A stretch of DNA of 64,000 nucleotides, taken from positions 3,720,001-3,784,000 of the forward strand of contig NZ_CP037933.1 in the NCBI RefSeq assembly GCF_004355225.1. The letters run 5' to 3'. This document shows positions 1-9,395 of this stretch, piece by piece (the stretch's first letter is position 1; every line of letters begins with the position of its first letter). This stretch comes from Flavobacterium nackdongense. Lineage in GTDB: Bacteria > Bacteroidota > Bacteroidia > Flavobacteriales > Flavobacteriaceae. A program made the position numbers and the translations under genes. The notes below the pieces were generated by a model, which saw only the letters and a program-made list of their open reading frames with translations, had not been told where the DNA came from and did no database searches.

Positions 1-167
1 CTTTTTGGTCCGGATTGATCGATTGGATTAAGACGGTTTTACTGGAACAAGAACATACCATTAATCCTGAAGACCTAGACTTGTTTAAAATTGTCGATAC
101 GGAAGATGAAGTCCTAGATGTTCTGGATAAATTTTACAAAAAATACGATTTATCTCCTAACTTCTAA
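1..167 (+). CDS. LOG-family (TIGR00730-like) Rossmann-fold protein, C-terminal fragment
   Basis: The window opens inside a gene read in frame 3, giving 54 residues up to the TAA at 165-167. The tail (WIDW-type start, then NPEDLDLFKIVDTEDEVLD and KKYDLSPNF) matches in my memory the C-terminus of flavobacterial TIGR00730/LOG proteins, which cleave cytokinin-type nucleotide monophosphates or related nucleotides. The diagnostic PGGxGTxxE motif would lie upstream of the window, so the assignment rests on the tail alone. The next gene starts 41 bases downstream on the same strand. Confidence 0.6.
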   Translation, partial: FWSGLIDWIKTVLLEQEHTINPEDLDLFKIVDTEDEVLDVLDKFYKKYDLSPNF

Positions 168-208
168 ACCGTTTTCTATAAATAAGTTCACAACTAGATG
201 GTCTACCT

Positions 209-3037
209 TTGAAATCAATTCCAAAATACCTCTTACTACTTTTAGTTTTCTTTGGCTCAACGAAACAGTATGGGCAACATCATTCTCTAATTGATGTAGA
301 AGTCAATATAGACCATAAAACGCTGACCGTACTTCAGGAGATTGAATATTTTAATCAATCTGAGGACAGCTTGACTTCGATTGTTTTGAATGATTGGAAC
401 AATGCCTACTCAACGAAAACTTCACCTTTGGGAAAGCGTTTTTCGGACGAATTTTACAGAGGATTTCATTTGGCCGCCGATAAAGAGCGGGGGAGCACTC
501 AAATAAAAAACATCACTAACAATGCTGCTGTTCCTCTTTCTTGGGAAAGAACTGAAAGAAATCCGGATTTGATTGTTGTGAAATTAAAGCAAAAGCTGGC
601 TCCAAATGAAAAAATAGTATTGCATTTGGATTACATTGTAAAAGTTCCTAGCGATAAATTCACCAATTATGGCTACTCCGAGCGGGGTGGAATGTACCTA
701 AAAAACTGGTTTCTAGCCGCTGCGCGCTATGAGAATCATTCCTTTATAAGGTACAACAATTTAAATTTAGACGATATTACCAATGCCGTTTCAAATTTTG
801 ATGTTTTAGTGCGAATCCCAAAAAACATCCAATTAACAAGCGATTTAAACGAAATCTCTACTACGCAGACTGACCGTTTTACCATTCACAAACTCCAAGG
901 AAATACCAGAACTGACTTCAGTGTTTTTGTCGAGCCCGATACTAGTTTTCGTAGTTTCAAAAATAATACGGTGGAAGTTTTGACCAATTTAAGAGGCTAT
1001 AAAGCGGACGAAATTCAGAAAGCGATTGCTATCGACCGCATCGTCACCTTTACCAGTGACTTAATCGGAAAACCTCATACCGAAAAAATCACCGTGGCGC
1101 AAGCCGATTATGACCGTAATCCGTTTTATGGATTGAACCAGATGCCGACTTTTTTGGTTCCTTTTCCGGATGATTTTCTTTTTGAAATTAAATTTTTGAA
1201 AACCTATTTGAATAATTATTTAAAAAATAATTTGAAGTTAGACCCGAGAAAAGACAATTGGATTTATGATGGGATTCAGGTTTATACCATGATGCGCTAC
1301 ATCGAGGAATATTATCCAGATTGCAAAATGACGGGTCGTATTTCGGATTTTAAATTATTCAAAGGCTTTCATCTTTTAAATTTAGAATTCAATGAGCAAT
1401 ACAGCTATTTTTATTTGCTAATGGCTCGAAAAAATTTGGATCAACCACTAGGAAACTCTAAAAACACTTTGATTAAATTCAACGAACAGATAGCAAGTAA
1501 ATATAGGGCGGGTTTGAGTTTAATTTATTTGGATAACTATTTGGGGAATAACTCAGTTTCTACTAGTATTCGTCAATTTAATGCGCTGAATGCCGAAAAA
1601 ATGGGTGCCCAAAATGATTTTGAAACCCTTTTGAAATCGAATACAAAAAAAGACATTGATTGGTTTTTTAAAACGATTATCAACTCCAGAGAAATTATTG
1701 ATTATAAATTTGCCAATGTTTCGAAAACGACTGACAGCATTTCATTTTCTTTGAAAAATAAAACTAAAATTGCGGTACCCATTTCGGTTTATGGCTTGAA
1801 AAATGACAGCATCGTCTTCAAGAAATGGATAGAACCCAAATTGAACGACAGTATTTATACCTTGGAGCGAAAACAGGCAAACAAAATTGTTATCAATTAT
1901 AAAAATGAAGTTCCGGAATTTAATTTGCGAAATAATTGGAAGAAATTAGAAGGCTTTTACCCTAATAATCGCCCGGTGAAATTTGCTTTTATTAAAGATT
2001 TAGAAGATCCTTACTACAACCAAATTATTTATGCGCCGATTTTAACCTACAATGTTTATGATGGCCTTTCGCCAGGAGTACGATTTCATAATAGAGCCAT
2101 TTTAAATCGTCCTTTTGTCTATGATATCAATCCGACCTATTCGATAAAATCCGAATCATTGACCGGTTCCGCCATTTTTATGATTAACAAGGATTATAGA
2201 AATAGTACGTTCTTTAATGTCCGATATTCCGTTAGTGCTAATTATTTTCATTATGCGCCAGATGCCAGTTATTTGAAAATAAATCCAATGGTTTTAATGC
2301 AAATCCGAAGCGAAGATTATCGAGATAACCGCAAGCAATTTTTGCTGATGCGCCAAGTCATTATCAATCGCGAAAAAAGTGATATTGTTATTGATAGTTC
2401 GCTGCAAGATTATTCAGTTTTCGATTTAAAATACATCAACACCAGAACTGAATTGACGAATCATATTAGCTTCGTTGGGGACGTTCAGTTTTCGGGTGAA
2501 TTTGGTAAAATTTCAACTGAAATACAATATCGAAAATTGTTCGAGGACAACCGCCAACTCAATCTGCGGATGTATGCAGGAGCATTTACATATAACAAAA
2601 GCAATTCGGATTTTTATAGTTTTGCTTTAGACCGACCCACCGATTACCTTTTTGATTATGCTTATTTGGGCAGATCCTCGGAGACGGGACTCGTCAGTCA
2701 AGAATTTATATTAGCTGAAGGCGGTTTCAAATCAAAACTTGAACCGGCCTACGGCAATCAATGGATAACAACACTCAACGGGAGTTATTCGATTTGGAAT
2801 TGGATCGAAGCCTATGGAGATATTGGTTTTGTTAAGAACAGCAATCAAAAGGAAAAATTTCTATTTGACACGGGTATCCGATTCAATCTCTTGACAGATT
2901 ACTTCGAATTATTTTTTCCGATATATTCCAGCAAGGGATGGGAAATTTCACAACCTCATTATAACGAAAAAATAAGATTTGTCATCACTCTCAATCCAGA
3001 TAAATTCATTCAACTCTTTACAAGAAAATGGTTTTAG
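209..3037 (+). CDS. Exported M1-peptidase-like protein with C-terminal beta-barrel, no HExxH
   Basis: 942 residues from a TTG start. The ATG at 198 is in another frame and stops at once, and the TTG start gives a good signal peptide (MKSIPKYLLLLLVFF, cleavage near YGQ). Residues ~25-520 resemble the N-terminal and helical parts of M1 (gluzincin) aminopeptidases, including a helix around DNWIYDGIQVYTMMRYIEE. No HExxH zinc motif is present anywhere, so peptidase activity is unlikely. Residues ~590-942 look like alternating amphipathic strands and end in RKWF, a C-terminal aromatic typical of outer-membrane barrels. The protein is probably a periplasm/outer-membrane pseudopeptidase of unknown role. 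It lies downstream of the LOG gene and 194 bases ahead of the dehydrogenase gene. Confidence 0.55.
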   Translation: MKSIPKYLLLLLVFFGSTKQYGQHHSLIDVEVNIDHKTLTVLQEIEYFNQSEDSLTSIVLNDWNNAYSTKTSPLGKRFSDEFYRGFHLAADKERGSTQIKNITNNAAVPLSWERTERNPDLIVVKLKQKLAPNEKIVLHLDYIVKVPSDKFTNYGYSERGGMYLKNWFLAAARYENHSFIRYNNLNLDDITNAVSNFDVLVRIPKNIQLTSDLNEISTTQTDRFTIHKLQGNTRTDFSVFVEPDTSFRSFKNNTVEVLTNLRGYKADEIQKAIAIDRIVTFTSDLIGKPHTEKITVAQADYDRNPFYGLNQMPTFLVPFPDDFLFEIKFLKTYLNNYLKNNLKLDPRKDNWIYDGIQVYTMMRYIEEYYPDCKMTGRISDFKLFKGFHLLNLEFNEQYSYFYLLMARKNLDQPLGNSKNTLIKFNEQIASKYRAGLSLIYLDNYLGNNSVSTSIRQFNALNAEKMGAQNDFETLLKSNTKKDIDWFFKTIINSREIIDYKFANVSKTTDSISFSLKNKTKIAVPISVYGLKNDSIVFKKWIEPKLNDSIYTLERKQANKIVINYKNEVPEFNLRNNWKKLEGFYPNNRPVKFAFIKDLEDPYYNQIIYAPILTYNVYDGLSPGVRFHNRAILNRPFVYDINPTYSIKSESLTGSAIFMINKDYRNSTFFNVRYSVSANYFHYAPDASYLKINPMVLMQIRSEDYRDNRKQFLLMRQVIINREKSDIVIDSSLQDYSVFDLKYINTRTELTNHISFVGDVQFSGEFGKISTEIQYRKLFEDNRQLNLRMYAGAFTYNKSNSDFYSFALDRPTDYLFDYAYLGRSSETGLVSQEFILAEGGFKSKLEPAYGNQWITTLNGSYSIWNWIEAYGDIGFVKNSNQKEKFLFDTGIRFNLLTDYFELFFPIYSSKGWEISQPHYNEKIRFVITLNPDKFIQLFTRKWF

Positions 3038-3199
3038 CTGAAAATCACTGTCTAAAGTCTGCTGACTAATTGCAGTATTAATAAAGAAATCGATTTAAAA
3101 ATATACATTTTACAACAAAAATTAAAAAATCATAATTTAATTTATAAAAAATTTAATTCTATTTCTTATAATGTATTATGAAAATAGTTCCTTTTTGAG

Positions 3200-3207
3200 T
3201 AAGTTTG
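3200..3207 (+). promoter_or_regulatory. Bacteroidota -7 promoter box (TAAGTTTG)
   Basis: TAAGTTTG fits the TAnnTTTG consensus used by the primary sigma factor of Bacteroidota. It lies 24 bases before the ATG at 3232 and so favours that start over the in-frame TTG at 3205, which would overlap the box. No clear -33 TTTG is seen. Confidence 0.5.
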
Positions 3208-3231
3208 CACCAAAGTTATACTTCGTGTATT

Positions 3232-5640
3232 ATGATAAAAGAAAAAAACAATTCAGCCTTAACTTTTGAAGACTTCAAAACGGAAGTTTTAAAAGACTAC
3301 AAAATTGCTATAACCAGCAGAGAATGTAGCCTATTGGGTCGGAAAGAAGTGCTCACCGGAAAAGCTAAATTTGGCATTTTTGGCGACGGAAAAGAAGTCC
3401 CACAATTAGCTATGGCTAAATTTTTCAAAGATGGTGATTTTCGTTCAGGCTATTATCGTGATCAAACTTTTATGATGGCCATCGGCGAATTGACTATGCA
3501 ACAGTTCTTTGCGGGACTGTATGGTCATACCGATATTGCTCAAGAACCGATGTCAGCAGGAAGGCAAATGGGCGGTCATTTTGTGACCCATAGTTTAAAT
3601 GAAGATGGAAGTTGGAAAGATTTGACCAAACAAAAGAATTCCAGCGCCGATATTTCTCCTACCGCCTCGCAAATGCCTAGAATGTTAGGGCTTGCGCAAG
3701 CATCAAACATCTACCGAAGTATTCCAGAACTAGCGGATCGATCTAATTTTTCTGTTGGAGGAAACGAGATTTCATGGGGAACCATTGGAAATGCTAGTAC
3801 TTCTGAAGGCTTATTTTTTGAAACAATAAATGCTGCTGGCGTTCTTCAAGTTCCCATCGTTTTGAGTGTTTGGGATGATGAATATGGTATTTCGGTTCAC
3901 GCCAAATACCAAACCACCAAAGAAAACATTTCTGAAATCCTGAAAGGATATCAAAGAGATGAAAACAGTAAAGGGTTCGAAATACTGAAAGTAAAAGGTT
4001 GGGACTACCCTAGTTTGATTGAAACCTATGAAAATGCGGCTGATTTGGCTCGGGAACAACACGTTCCGGTTTTAATTCACGTAAGCCAATTAACCCAACC
4101 GCAAGGCCATTCCAGTTCGGGTTCTCACGAACGCTATAAAGATGCCAACAGATTGCAATGGGAACGAGATTTTGATTGTATCAGGCAAATGAAATTATGG
4201 ATGATTGCGATCAATATTGCTTCACCCGAGGAAATTGAAGCGATTGACGCCGAAACGAAAAAGGAAGTTCTTGAAGCTAAAAATCAAGCTTGGAGCGCCT
4301 TCATTAATCCTATTATTGAGGAGCAAAAAGACCTCATTCAAGTATTAGAAAAAATCGCAGCTTCGAGCAAAAATCAAGAAGCAATTCTAAAGCTTAAAAC
4401 CAATTTAGCTCAAATAAAATCTCCTTTGAAAAAGGAAGTTATCAGTACGGCACGAAAAGCGTTGCGATTGATGATTAACGAGAATGGACATCAAGAACTG
4501 TCGTCGTGGATACTAAATTATATCCAACTTAACCAACCGAAGTTTAGCAATAAACTATTTTCTGAATCCAATTTGAATGTGTTTTCAGTGACAGAAGTAT
4601 TGCCTGAATATGAAAACAATGCCAAGGAAGATACCGATGGGCGAATGATTTTGCGTGATAATTTCAATGTCCTTTTTACAAAATACCCTGAAGTATTGAT
4701 TTTTGGAGAAGACGCTGGAAGCATTGGCGATGTAAACCAAGGATTAGTTGGATTACAAGAAAAATTTGGCGAGACCCGTGTTGCCGATGTTGGCATTCGC
4801 GAAGCATCCATAATTGGGCAAGGAATTGGAATGGCATTGCGAGGCCTGCGCCCCATCGCCGAAATTCAATATTTAGATTATTTACTCTACGGAGTCCAAA
4901 TTTTGAGTGACGATTTGGCAACCTTGCAATATCGCACCGTTGGAAAGCAAAAAGCGCCCTTAATTATTAGAACTCGCGGACACCGATTGGAAGGAATATG
5001 GCATTCAGGTTCACCGATGGGAATGTTAATCAATGCGCTTCGTGGAATTCATATCTTGGTACCTAGAAATATGACCAAAGCGGCTGGTTTTTACAACTCA
5101 TTGCTAGAATGCGACGAACCTGCGCTTGTCATCGAATGCCTCAATGGCTATCGACTAAAAGAAAAAATGCCTTTGAACTATGGCGAATTCAAAACTCCAA
5201 TTGGCGAAGTTGAAACTATAAAAGTAGGAACTGATATCACCTTAGTTTCGTACGGTTCGACCCTACGCTTGGTAGAATCAGCAGCGAAAGAGCTGATGGA
5301 AGTGGGTATCAATTGCGAAATTATAGACGTTCAATCTTTGCTCCCATTCGATGTTCAACACGATATTGTAAAAAGTATTGCCAAAACAAATCGACTATTA
5401 ATAATCGACGAAGACGTTCCCGGCGGAGCAACGGCTTACATTTTGCAAGAAATTATCGAAAACCAAAATGGGTACAACTATTTAGACAGCAAACCACAAA
5501 CCCTTACAGCCAAAGCGCATAGACCAGCTTATGGAACGGATGGTGACTATTTTTCGAAGCCTTCGATTGAAGATATTTTCGAAAAAGTGTATGGGATGAT
5601 GAATGAGTCAAATCCGACGAAATACCCTAATTTGTATTAG
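3232..5640 (+). CDS. Branched-chain 2-oxoacid dehydrogenase E1, alpha and beta subunits fused
   Basis: 802 residues from the ATG at 3232, chosen because a -7 box lies just upstream; the longer reading adds nine unlikely residues. Residues ~1-400 are a TPP-binding E1 alpha domain (YYRDQTFMMAIGE region, then GNASTSEGLFFETIN). Residues ~430-800 are an E1 beta transketolase-type domain (IFGEDAGSIGDVNQG, GIREASIIGQGIGMA, IIRTRGHRLEG). Such fusions are common in Flavobacteriaceae and decarboxylate branched-chain 2-oxoacids (or related substrates) ahead of the E2 lipoyl transferase. No E2 or E3 gene is nearby. It is cytoplasmic and apparently monocistronic, followed by a hairpin repeat before a convergent gene. 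Confidence 0.9.
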   Translation: MIKEKNNSALTFEDFKTEVLKDYKIAITSRECSLLGRKEVLTGKAKFGIFGDGKEVPQLAMAKFFKDGDFRSGYYRDQTFMMAIGELTMQQFFAGLYGHTDIAQEPMSAGRQMGGHFVTHSLNEDGSWKDLTKQKNSSADISPTASQMPRMLGLAQASNIYRSIPELADRSNFSVGGNEISWGTIGNASTSEGLFFETINAAGVLQVPIVLSVWDDEYGISVHAKYQTTKENISEILKGYQRDENSKGFEILKVKGWDYPSLIETYENAADLAREQHVPVLIHVSQLTQPQGHSSSGSHERYKDANRLQWERDFDCIRQMKLWMIAINIASPEEIEAIDAETKKEVLEAKNQAWSAFINPIIEEQKDLIQVLEKIAASSKNQEAILKLKTNLAQIKSPLKKEVISTARKALRLMINENGHQELSSWILNYIQLNQPKFSNKLFSESNLNVFSVTEVLPEYENNAKEDTDGRMILRDNFNVLFTKYPEVLIFGEDAGSIGDVNQGLVGLQEKFGETRVADVGIREASIIGQGIGMALRGLRPIAEIQYLDYLLYGVQILSDDLATLQYRTVGKQKAPLIIRTRGHRLEGIWHSGSPMGMLINALRGIHILVPRNMTKAAGFYNSLLECDEPALVIECLNGYRLKEKMPLNYGEFKTPIGEVETIKVGTDITLVSYGSTLRLVESAAKELMEVGINCEIIDVQSLLPFDVQHDIVKSIAKTNRLLIIDEDVPGGATAYILQEIIENQNGYNYLDSKPQTLTAKAHRPAYGTDGDYFSKPSIEDIFEKVYGMMNESNPTKYPNLY

Positions 5641-5687
5641 GGAAAAGTTTTCAAAAAATTAAAAGATATTGAAATTTCTGCCTTTTA

Positions 5688-5737
5688 TCATTCCGTAGGA
5701 ATCTCGACTCACGAGCTTTGGGATTCCTGCAGAATGA
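5688..5737. repeat. REP-like palindrome between convergent genes
   Basis: Left arm TCATTCCGTAGGAATCT (5688-) pairs imperfectly with right arm GGGATTCCTGCAGAATGA (5720-5737). An inner CTCG/CGAG stem (5703-5706 with 5712-5715) gives a branched hairpin. The wording is like dispersed intergenic repeats I know from Bacteroidota (related to GTCATCCCGAGGAACGAGG, seen at 24995). It lies where the E1 gene and the flippase gene converge and could also end transcription. The rest of 5641-5878 holds no gene. Confidence 0.55.
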
Positions 5738-5878
5738 CAAACGAGGATACTTAGGTGCTGTGATTACTTCTTTTGTTGGCAGTCAACCAGAGGAAAAATT
5801 CTGAAATTCATCAACTTTTCGGTATCGCTCGCCTATCAAAAGTCGCTAATCAACAAGTTGCAATTTGAATTCTATATA

Positions 5879-7375
5879 TTACTTCATCAATTTCATTTTC
5901 TTCATATACTTATTGATAACCTGATTGATTTCGATAGAAATTACAAATTTGTAATTAAGATAAACATAAACCAGGGTCAATAGAATCGATTTCAACACAA
6001 TTGAAATTATCGGATTGAAAGGAAAATCCCAAACGTAAAAAGCCACAAAAATGACCAAGGTCAAGGCCAATGAATGCAGCGTTTGCTTGGTAAATGGATA
6101 TAGATCTAATTTTTTTACCACAAAAAGTAATTTGGCTAAACTATATAACGTAATCGACAATAAGGTAGCAAAAGCAGAACCCATAATGCCATAAATGGGT
6201 ATGAAAATCATATTCAAACCGATGGTTAAAATCACCAAAAGGACTCCTAAAAACAGTACCATTCGATAATATTTCGTATTAAAAATAATGGCATTGTTAT
6301 TTCCCAAAATCAAGTCGAAATATTTTGACAATCCTATCATAAACACAACTGGAATACCGCTGAGATACAGTAATTTTTCGTCCTCCGTTTTAAGTCCATT
6401 AAGGATAAGTTCGTATAATTTATTGATATTTACAAAAATACCTAACATTACATAACCGCCCACCATTTGCAAATTGATAGAGGTTTTCTTATATAAGGTA
6501 TTCATTTCATCATGTTTATTCTCGTGCATTAACTTTGCTGTAATAGGATAAACGATTTGATGCATCGAACGACTTGGAACCGAGATGACCAAAGCAATAT
6601 ACGTAGGTATCGCATAGTAAGCAATATTTTCGATTTTCATATATTGATTTAAAATCATTTTATCGCCATCCAAAAGCAGATTAGCTACACTTCCGGATAA
6701 GATAATGTAGAAGGTATAGGTCAAAATATCCTTAGTGTTTTCTGGTATTTCAAACTGAAATTTAGGTTTTTGAATACTAAAAGCATAAAACATTGTTATT
6801 ACTAAAGCCAAAAAATAAACAACAGCTGTGGCATAGACAAAGCCTTCGACAGTTATCCAATTGTAATATACTCCGATTAACAAAAATAGGGAAGCCGATC
6901 GTAGGCCTACTTCTTTGATAAAATTGCCAAAAACAGAATGCATGTGTACGCGCAGCCAAGCATAAAAAATTTCGAAATAGGCCATACATAATCCGATAAA
7001 CGGAATAAGCCAAATGAATTTTTTTACTATTAAATTCTTTTTAGATAAAAACAACAAAATTTCGTCAAAAAAGTAAAACCCTATCATCAACACGGGGATG
7101 ATAGCCAAAAAAGGAAACAAGACCGTGAAAGATAAAAACCGAGATCTTTCCTCATTAGTTTTGTATTGCGAATAGAATTTGACTAAGGTGTTTTGCATCC
7201 CAATGGCAAAAATGGGCATAATAACATTGGCACTCGAAAGAATATAATTCGATAAAGCATAATAGGTGGCGCCAAGAAAAACAGGATACAAATAAATGGT
7301 GTTGATACCACCAATCGCAAAACCGATGTAGGTGATTATGGTGTTTTTAAAGGACTGATTTAATACTATTCCCAT
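5879..7375 (-). CDS. Polysaccharide flippase (Wzx/MATE-like)
   Basis: 498 residues, nearly all hydrophobic, with 12-14 predicted membrane segments. The N-terminus (NTIITYIGFAIGGINTIYLYP) is typical of flavobacterial lipopolysaccharide-biosynthesis flippases of the MOP superfamily. These move lipid-linked glycans across the inner membrane. It starts 15 bases after the stop of the glycosyltransferase gene upstream on the same strand, so the two are probably co-transcribed. The ATG at 7375 directly precedes the first hydrophobic stretch. The exact substrate cannot be read from the sequence. Confidence 0.85.
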   Translation of the reverse strand: MGIVLNQSFKNTIITYIGFAIGGINTIYLYPVFLGATYYALSNYILSSANVIMPIFAIGMQNTLVKFYSQYKTNEERSRFLSFTVLFPFLAIIPVLMIGFYFFDEILLFLSKKNLIVKKFIWLIPFIGLCMAYFEIFYAWLRVHMHSVFGNFIKEVGLRSASLFLLIGVYYNWITVEGFVYATAVVYFLALVITMFYAFSIQKPKFQFEIPENTKDILTYTFYIILSGSVANLLLDGDKMILNQYMKIENIAYYAIPTYIALVISVPSRSMHQIVYPITAKLMHENKHDEMNTLYKKTSINLQMVGGYVMLGIFVNINKLYELILNGLKTEDEKLLYLSGIPVVFMIGLSKYFDLILGNNNAIIFNTKYYRMVLFLGVLLVILTIGLNMIFIPIYGIMGSAFATLLSITLYSLAKLLFVVKKLDLYPFTKQTLHSLALTLVIFVAFYVWDFPFNPIISIVLKSILLTLVYVYLNYKFVISIEINQVINKYMKKMKLMK

Positions 7376-7390
7376 TAATAAGGTAAAAAA

Positions 7391-8728
7391 TTAGAGGTTA
7401 GAGGTTAGAAGTTGCACCAGTTTTTTGGTCAAACTTTTTCGGGAATACTGTTGCAAACCAACAGCATTCGATTGTAGTCTTCCTTCCAAATATTGATTAT
7501 AATAGCCCAAAAGTACACTTTTTAGTTTCATTTTCTCGGAATAATCAAAAAATACGCCCGTGTTGGTAGTGGTAATAATTTCGGCAAAGTCGGAACCCTT
7601 TGGACCAATGGCCACTATAGGCCTGCCCGAAACCATATATTCGAACAATTTTCCGGGGATAATACTTTTGGTATCTTCGGAATTGATTTCGATAAGCAAT
7701 AAAACTTGTGACTTCCTTTGATGCGCAATCGCTTCGGAATGCGAAACATATCCCAAATTATTCAAATACGGATTCAAATCGAATTGAGAAATGGTTTCTA
7801 AAACTTCCTGACTTACTGCTCCAATCAATTTAATCTCCAAATGGGTTTTAAAATCTGGAACTTCATGGATTAATTCGACCAAACCTTCCCAAAGCAATTT
7901 CGGATTTCTTTCGGAAAGGAAAGAACCAATGTGTGCCAAAGTAAATTTTGTATCTAATGTTTGTTTGGCAACATTTTCGGTATCATAACCGTTGGTAATC
8001 ACTTCGATTGGCTTGGTGGTAATGGCTTGAAACTCGGTTTTGGTAGTATTGCTGGTGACGATAATGGTATCGGCAGAATTCAGTACTTTATATTCTAATG
8101 ATTTGTGTTTTTTGGCTGCATAATTCGACAACCGCAAGGATTTGTGGTAGCCAATTGTGGTCCACGGATCACGAAAATCAGCAAACCATTTTAGATTCAA
8201 TTTCTGTTTCAATTCCAATCCAATAAGATGCAAACTGTGCGGCGGTCCCGAAGTGACAATCGTGTCAATCTCATTCTCTTTGATGTAATTTTCTAAAAAT
8301 TCCACCGAAGGTTTTACCCAAAAAACACGGGCATCAGGAATAAACAAGTTGCCGCGAATCCAAAGAAAAGCTTTATCTAAAAAGGATTGTTTTTTCTGGT
8401 TTGGAATAATTCCAGAACTGATTTTCTTGGTTTTATTTTTCGAAAGAAACGAAGCCAATTGATAGGGTTCAAAAATCTTATGTTTAAGAATAATCACTTT
8501 GTTGGAAACCTCGTGTATCAAATTCTCGTCAACAATAGGATAGGTTGGATTCTCCGGAATAAAAACAATCGGCTGAACGCCAAAATCAGGTAAATATTTG
8601 ACAAATTTCAACCAACGTTGCACACCTGGTCCACCAGCTGGAGGCCAATAATAAGTAATGATAAGAAGTTTTAGCCCCCTAGCCCCCGAAGGGGGAATCT
8701 CTAAATTGTCCACAAGATTTGATTTCAT
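7391..8728 (-). CDS. Glycosyltransferase (GT4-like) with repeat-derived N-terminus
   Basis: 445 residues. LLIITYYWPPAGGPGVQRW near the N-terminus and the C-terminal half (NTKSIIPGKLFEY, SGRPIVAIGPKGSD) mark a GT-B retaining glycosyltransferase, likely acting on a cell-surface glycan with the flippase downstream. Its ATG shares ATGA with the stop of the upstream nucleotidyltransferase gene (8725-8728), so translation is probably coupled. Family members normally begin almost directly at the LLIITYYWPP strand. Here residues ~9-20 (LEIPPSGARGLK) are encoded by a GC-rich palindromic repeat (8673-8700) fused in frame. Confidence 0.85.
   Translation of the reverse strand: MKSNLVDNLEIPPSGARGLKLLIITYYWPPAGGPGVQRWLKFVKYLPDFGVQPIVFIPENPTYPIVDENLIHEVSNKVIILKHKIFEPYQLASFLSKNKTKKISSGIIPNQKKQSFLDKAFLWIRGNLFIPDARVFWVKPSVEFLENYIKENEIDTIVTSGPPHSLHLIGLELKQKLNLKWFADFRDPWTTIGYHKSLRLSNYAAKKHKSLEYKVLNSADTIIVTSNTTKTEFQAITTKPIEVITNGYDTENVAKQTLDTKFTLAHIGSFLSERNPKLLWEGLVELIHEVPDFKTHLEIKLIGAVSQEVLETISQFDLNPYLNNLGYVSHSEAIAHQRKSQVLLLIEINSEDTKSIIPGKLFEYMVSGRPIVAIGPKGSDFAEIITTTNTGVFFDYSEKMKLKSVLLGYYNQYLEGRLQSNAVGLQQYSRKSLTKKLVQLLTSNL
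8673..8700. repeat. GC-rich palindromic repeat inside a coding region
   Basis: AGCCCCCT followed by CCCCC-GAA-GGGGG (8683-8695) stands out from the AT-rich surroundings. It is a repeat type often seen between genes in Flavobacterium. Here it lies within the 5' end of the glycosyltransferase gene and reads through in frame. Confidence 0.6.
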
Positions 8729-9192
8729 CTTTGACGATCTTTGTTAATTTTTTCAAGCTCTTCAATATCTAATAAATCTTTCGGGCGATTTGCTGATTTT
8801 TTGGCAATGATTAAATTTTCATAATCTATAAAATAAACAGGTACTTCTTGTAAAATTACAATTGTTGCATTTTGAAATAGATCTTTAAAATTTTCATTCT
8901 CTAATCCTTTAACTGAAGTCATCACATCCAATCTTAAATCATAAGAAATGGTGAAATCTGTAAATCCTGCAACAAATTGCATAGTTTCAATTTGAGGAAA
9001 ATCACCAATTCCAATCGAAGCAAAAGCCAAACGTAGATTTTTTCTATTTTCGATAGTATCTTCTATAAGAATATCAATATCCCCTGTATTTCGGGTATAA
9101 CCATAGATATTTACGGCCAAACCACCAATGGTTAAATAACGAACATTCATTTCGTTGAATACTTTCCAAATATTAAAAATTTCTTGAAGCAT
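8725..9192 (-). CDS. Nucleotidyltransferase-fold protein (AbiEii/MNT-like)
   Basis: 155 residues. LTIGGLAVNIYGYTRNTGDIDILIED carries the GG and DxD pattern of the Pol-beta nucleotidyltransferase fold. LDIEELEKI at the end is typical of AbiEii/MNT-like members that work as toxins or modifiers in two-gene modules. The start overlaps the stop of a 53-aa gene upstream (TAATG at 9190-9194) and its stop overlaps the glycosyltransferase start, so three genes are coupled. It could be a toxin-antitoxin component or a housekeeping nucleotidyltransferase; the sequence alone does not decide. Confidence 0.7.
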   Translation of the reverse strand: MLQEIFNIWKVFNEMNVRYLTIGGLAVNIYGYTRNTGDIDILIEDTIENRKNLRLAFASIGIGDFPQIETMQFVAGFTDFTISYDLRLDVMTSVKGLENENFKDLFQNATIVILQEVPVYFIDYENLIIAKKSANRPKDLLDIEELEKINKDRQR

Positions 9193-9353
9193 TATTTTTT
9201 CTGAATAATTCTAGGGGCATTTTTCAAGGCATAAGAAAGTTCAACCAACGACATAAAACGTTCTATCCTTTCAGAATACAACTTTTGTAAATCAGAAGTT
9301 TTGGTAATCACTTCTTTTTGAGATATGTTTTTTATTTTGTTTTGTGATTCCAT
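9192..9353 (-). CDS. Small 53-aa protein coupled to the nucleotidyltransferase
   Basis: ATG at 9353-9351, stop TAA at 9194-9192, sharing one base with the nucleotidyltransferase start (TAATG). The product begins MESQNKIKNISQ and ends in IIQKK; its middle part is a likely amphipathic helix (LYSERIERFMSLVELSYAL). I recognise no family. The tight overlap and small size suggest a partner or antitoxin of the nucleotidyltransferase, but this is inference from context. Confidence 0.55.
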   Translation of the reverse strand: MESQNKIKNISQKEVITKTSDLQKLYSERIERFMSLVELSYALKNAPRIIQKK

Positions 9354-9395
9354 ATTCAAATATACAATTTTAGAAAGTCATTTAGTCTATTCTCT

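Noticed and set aside
3205..3231. Nine-residue longer start of the E1 fusion protein
   Set aside because: The TTG lies within the -7 promoter box.
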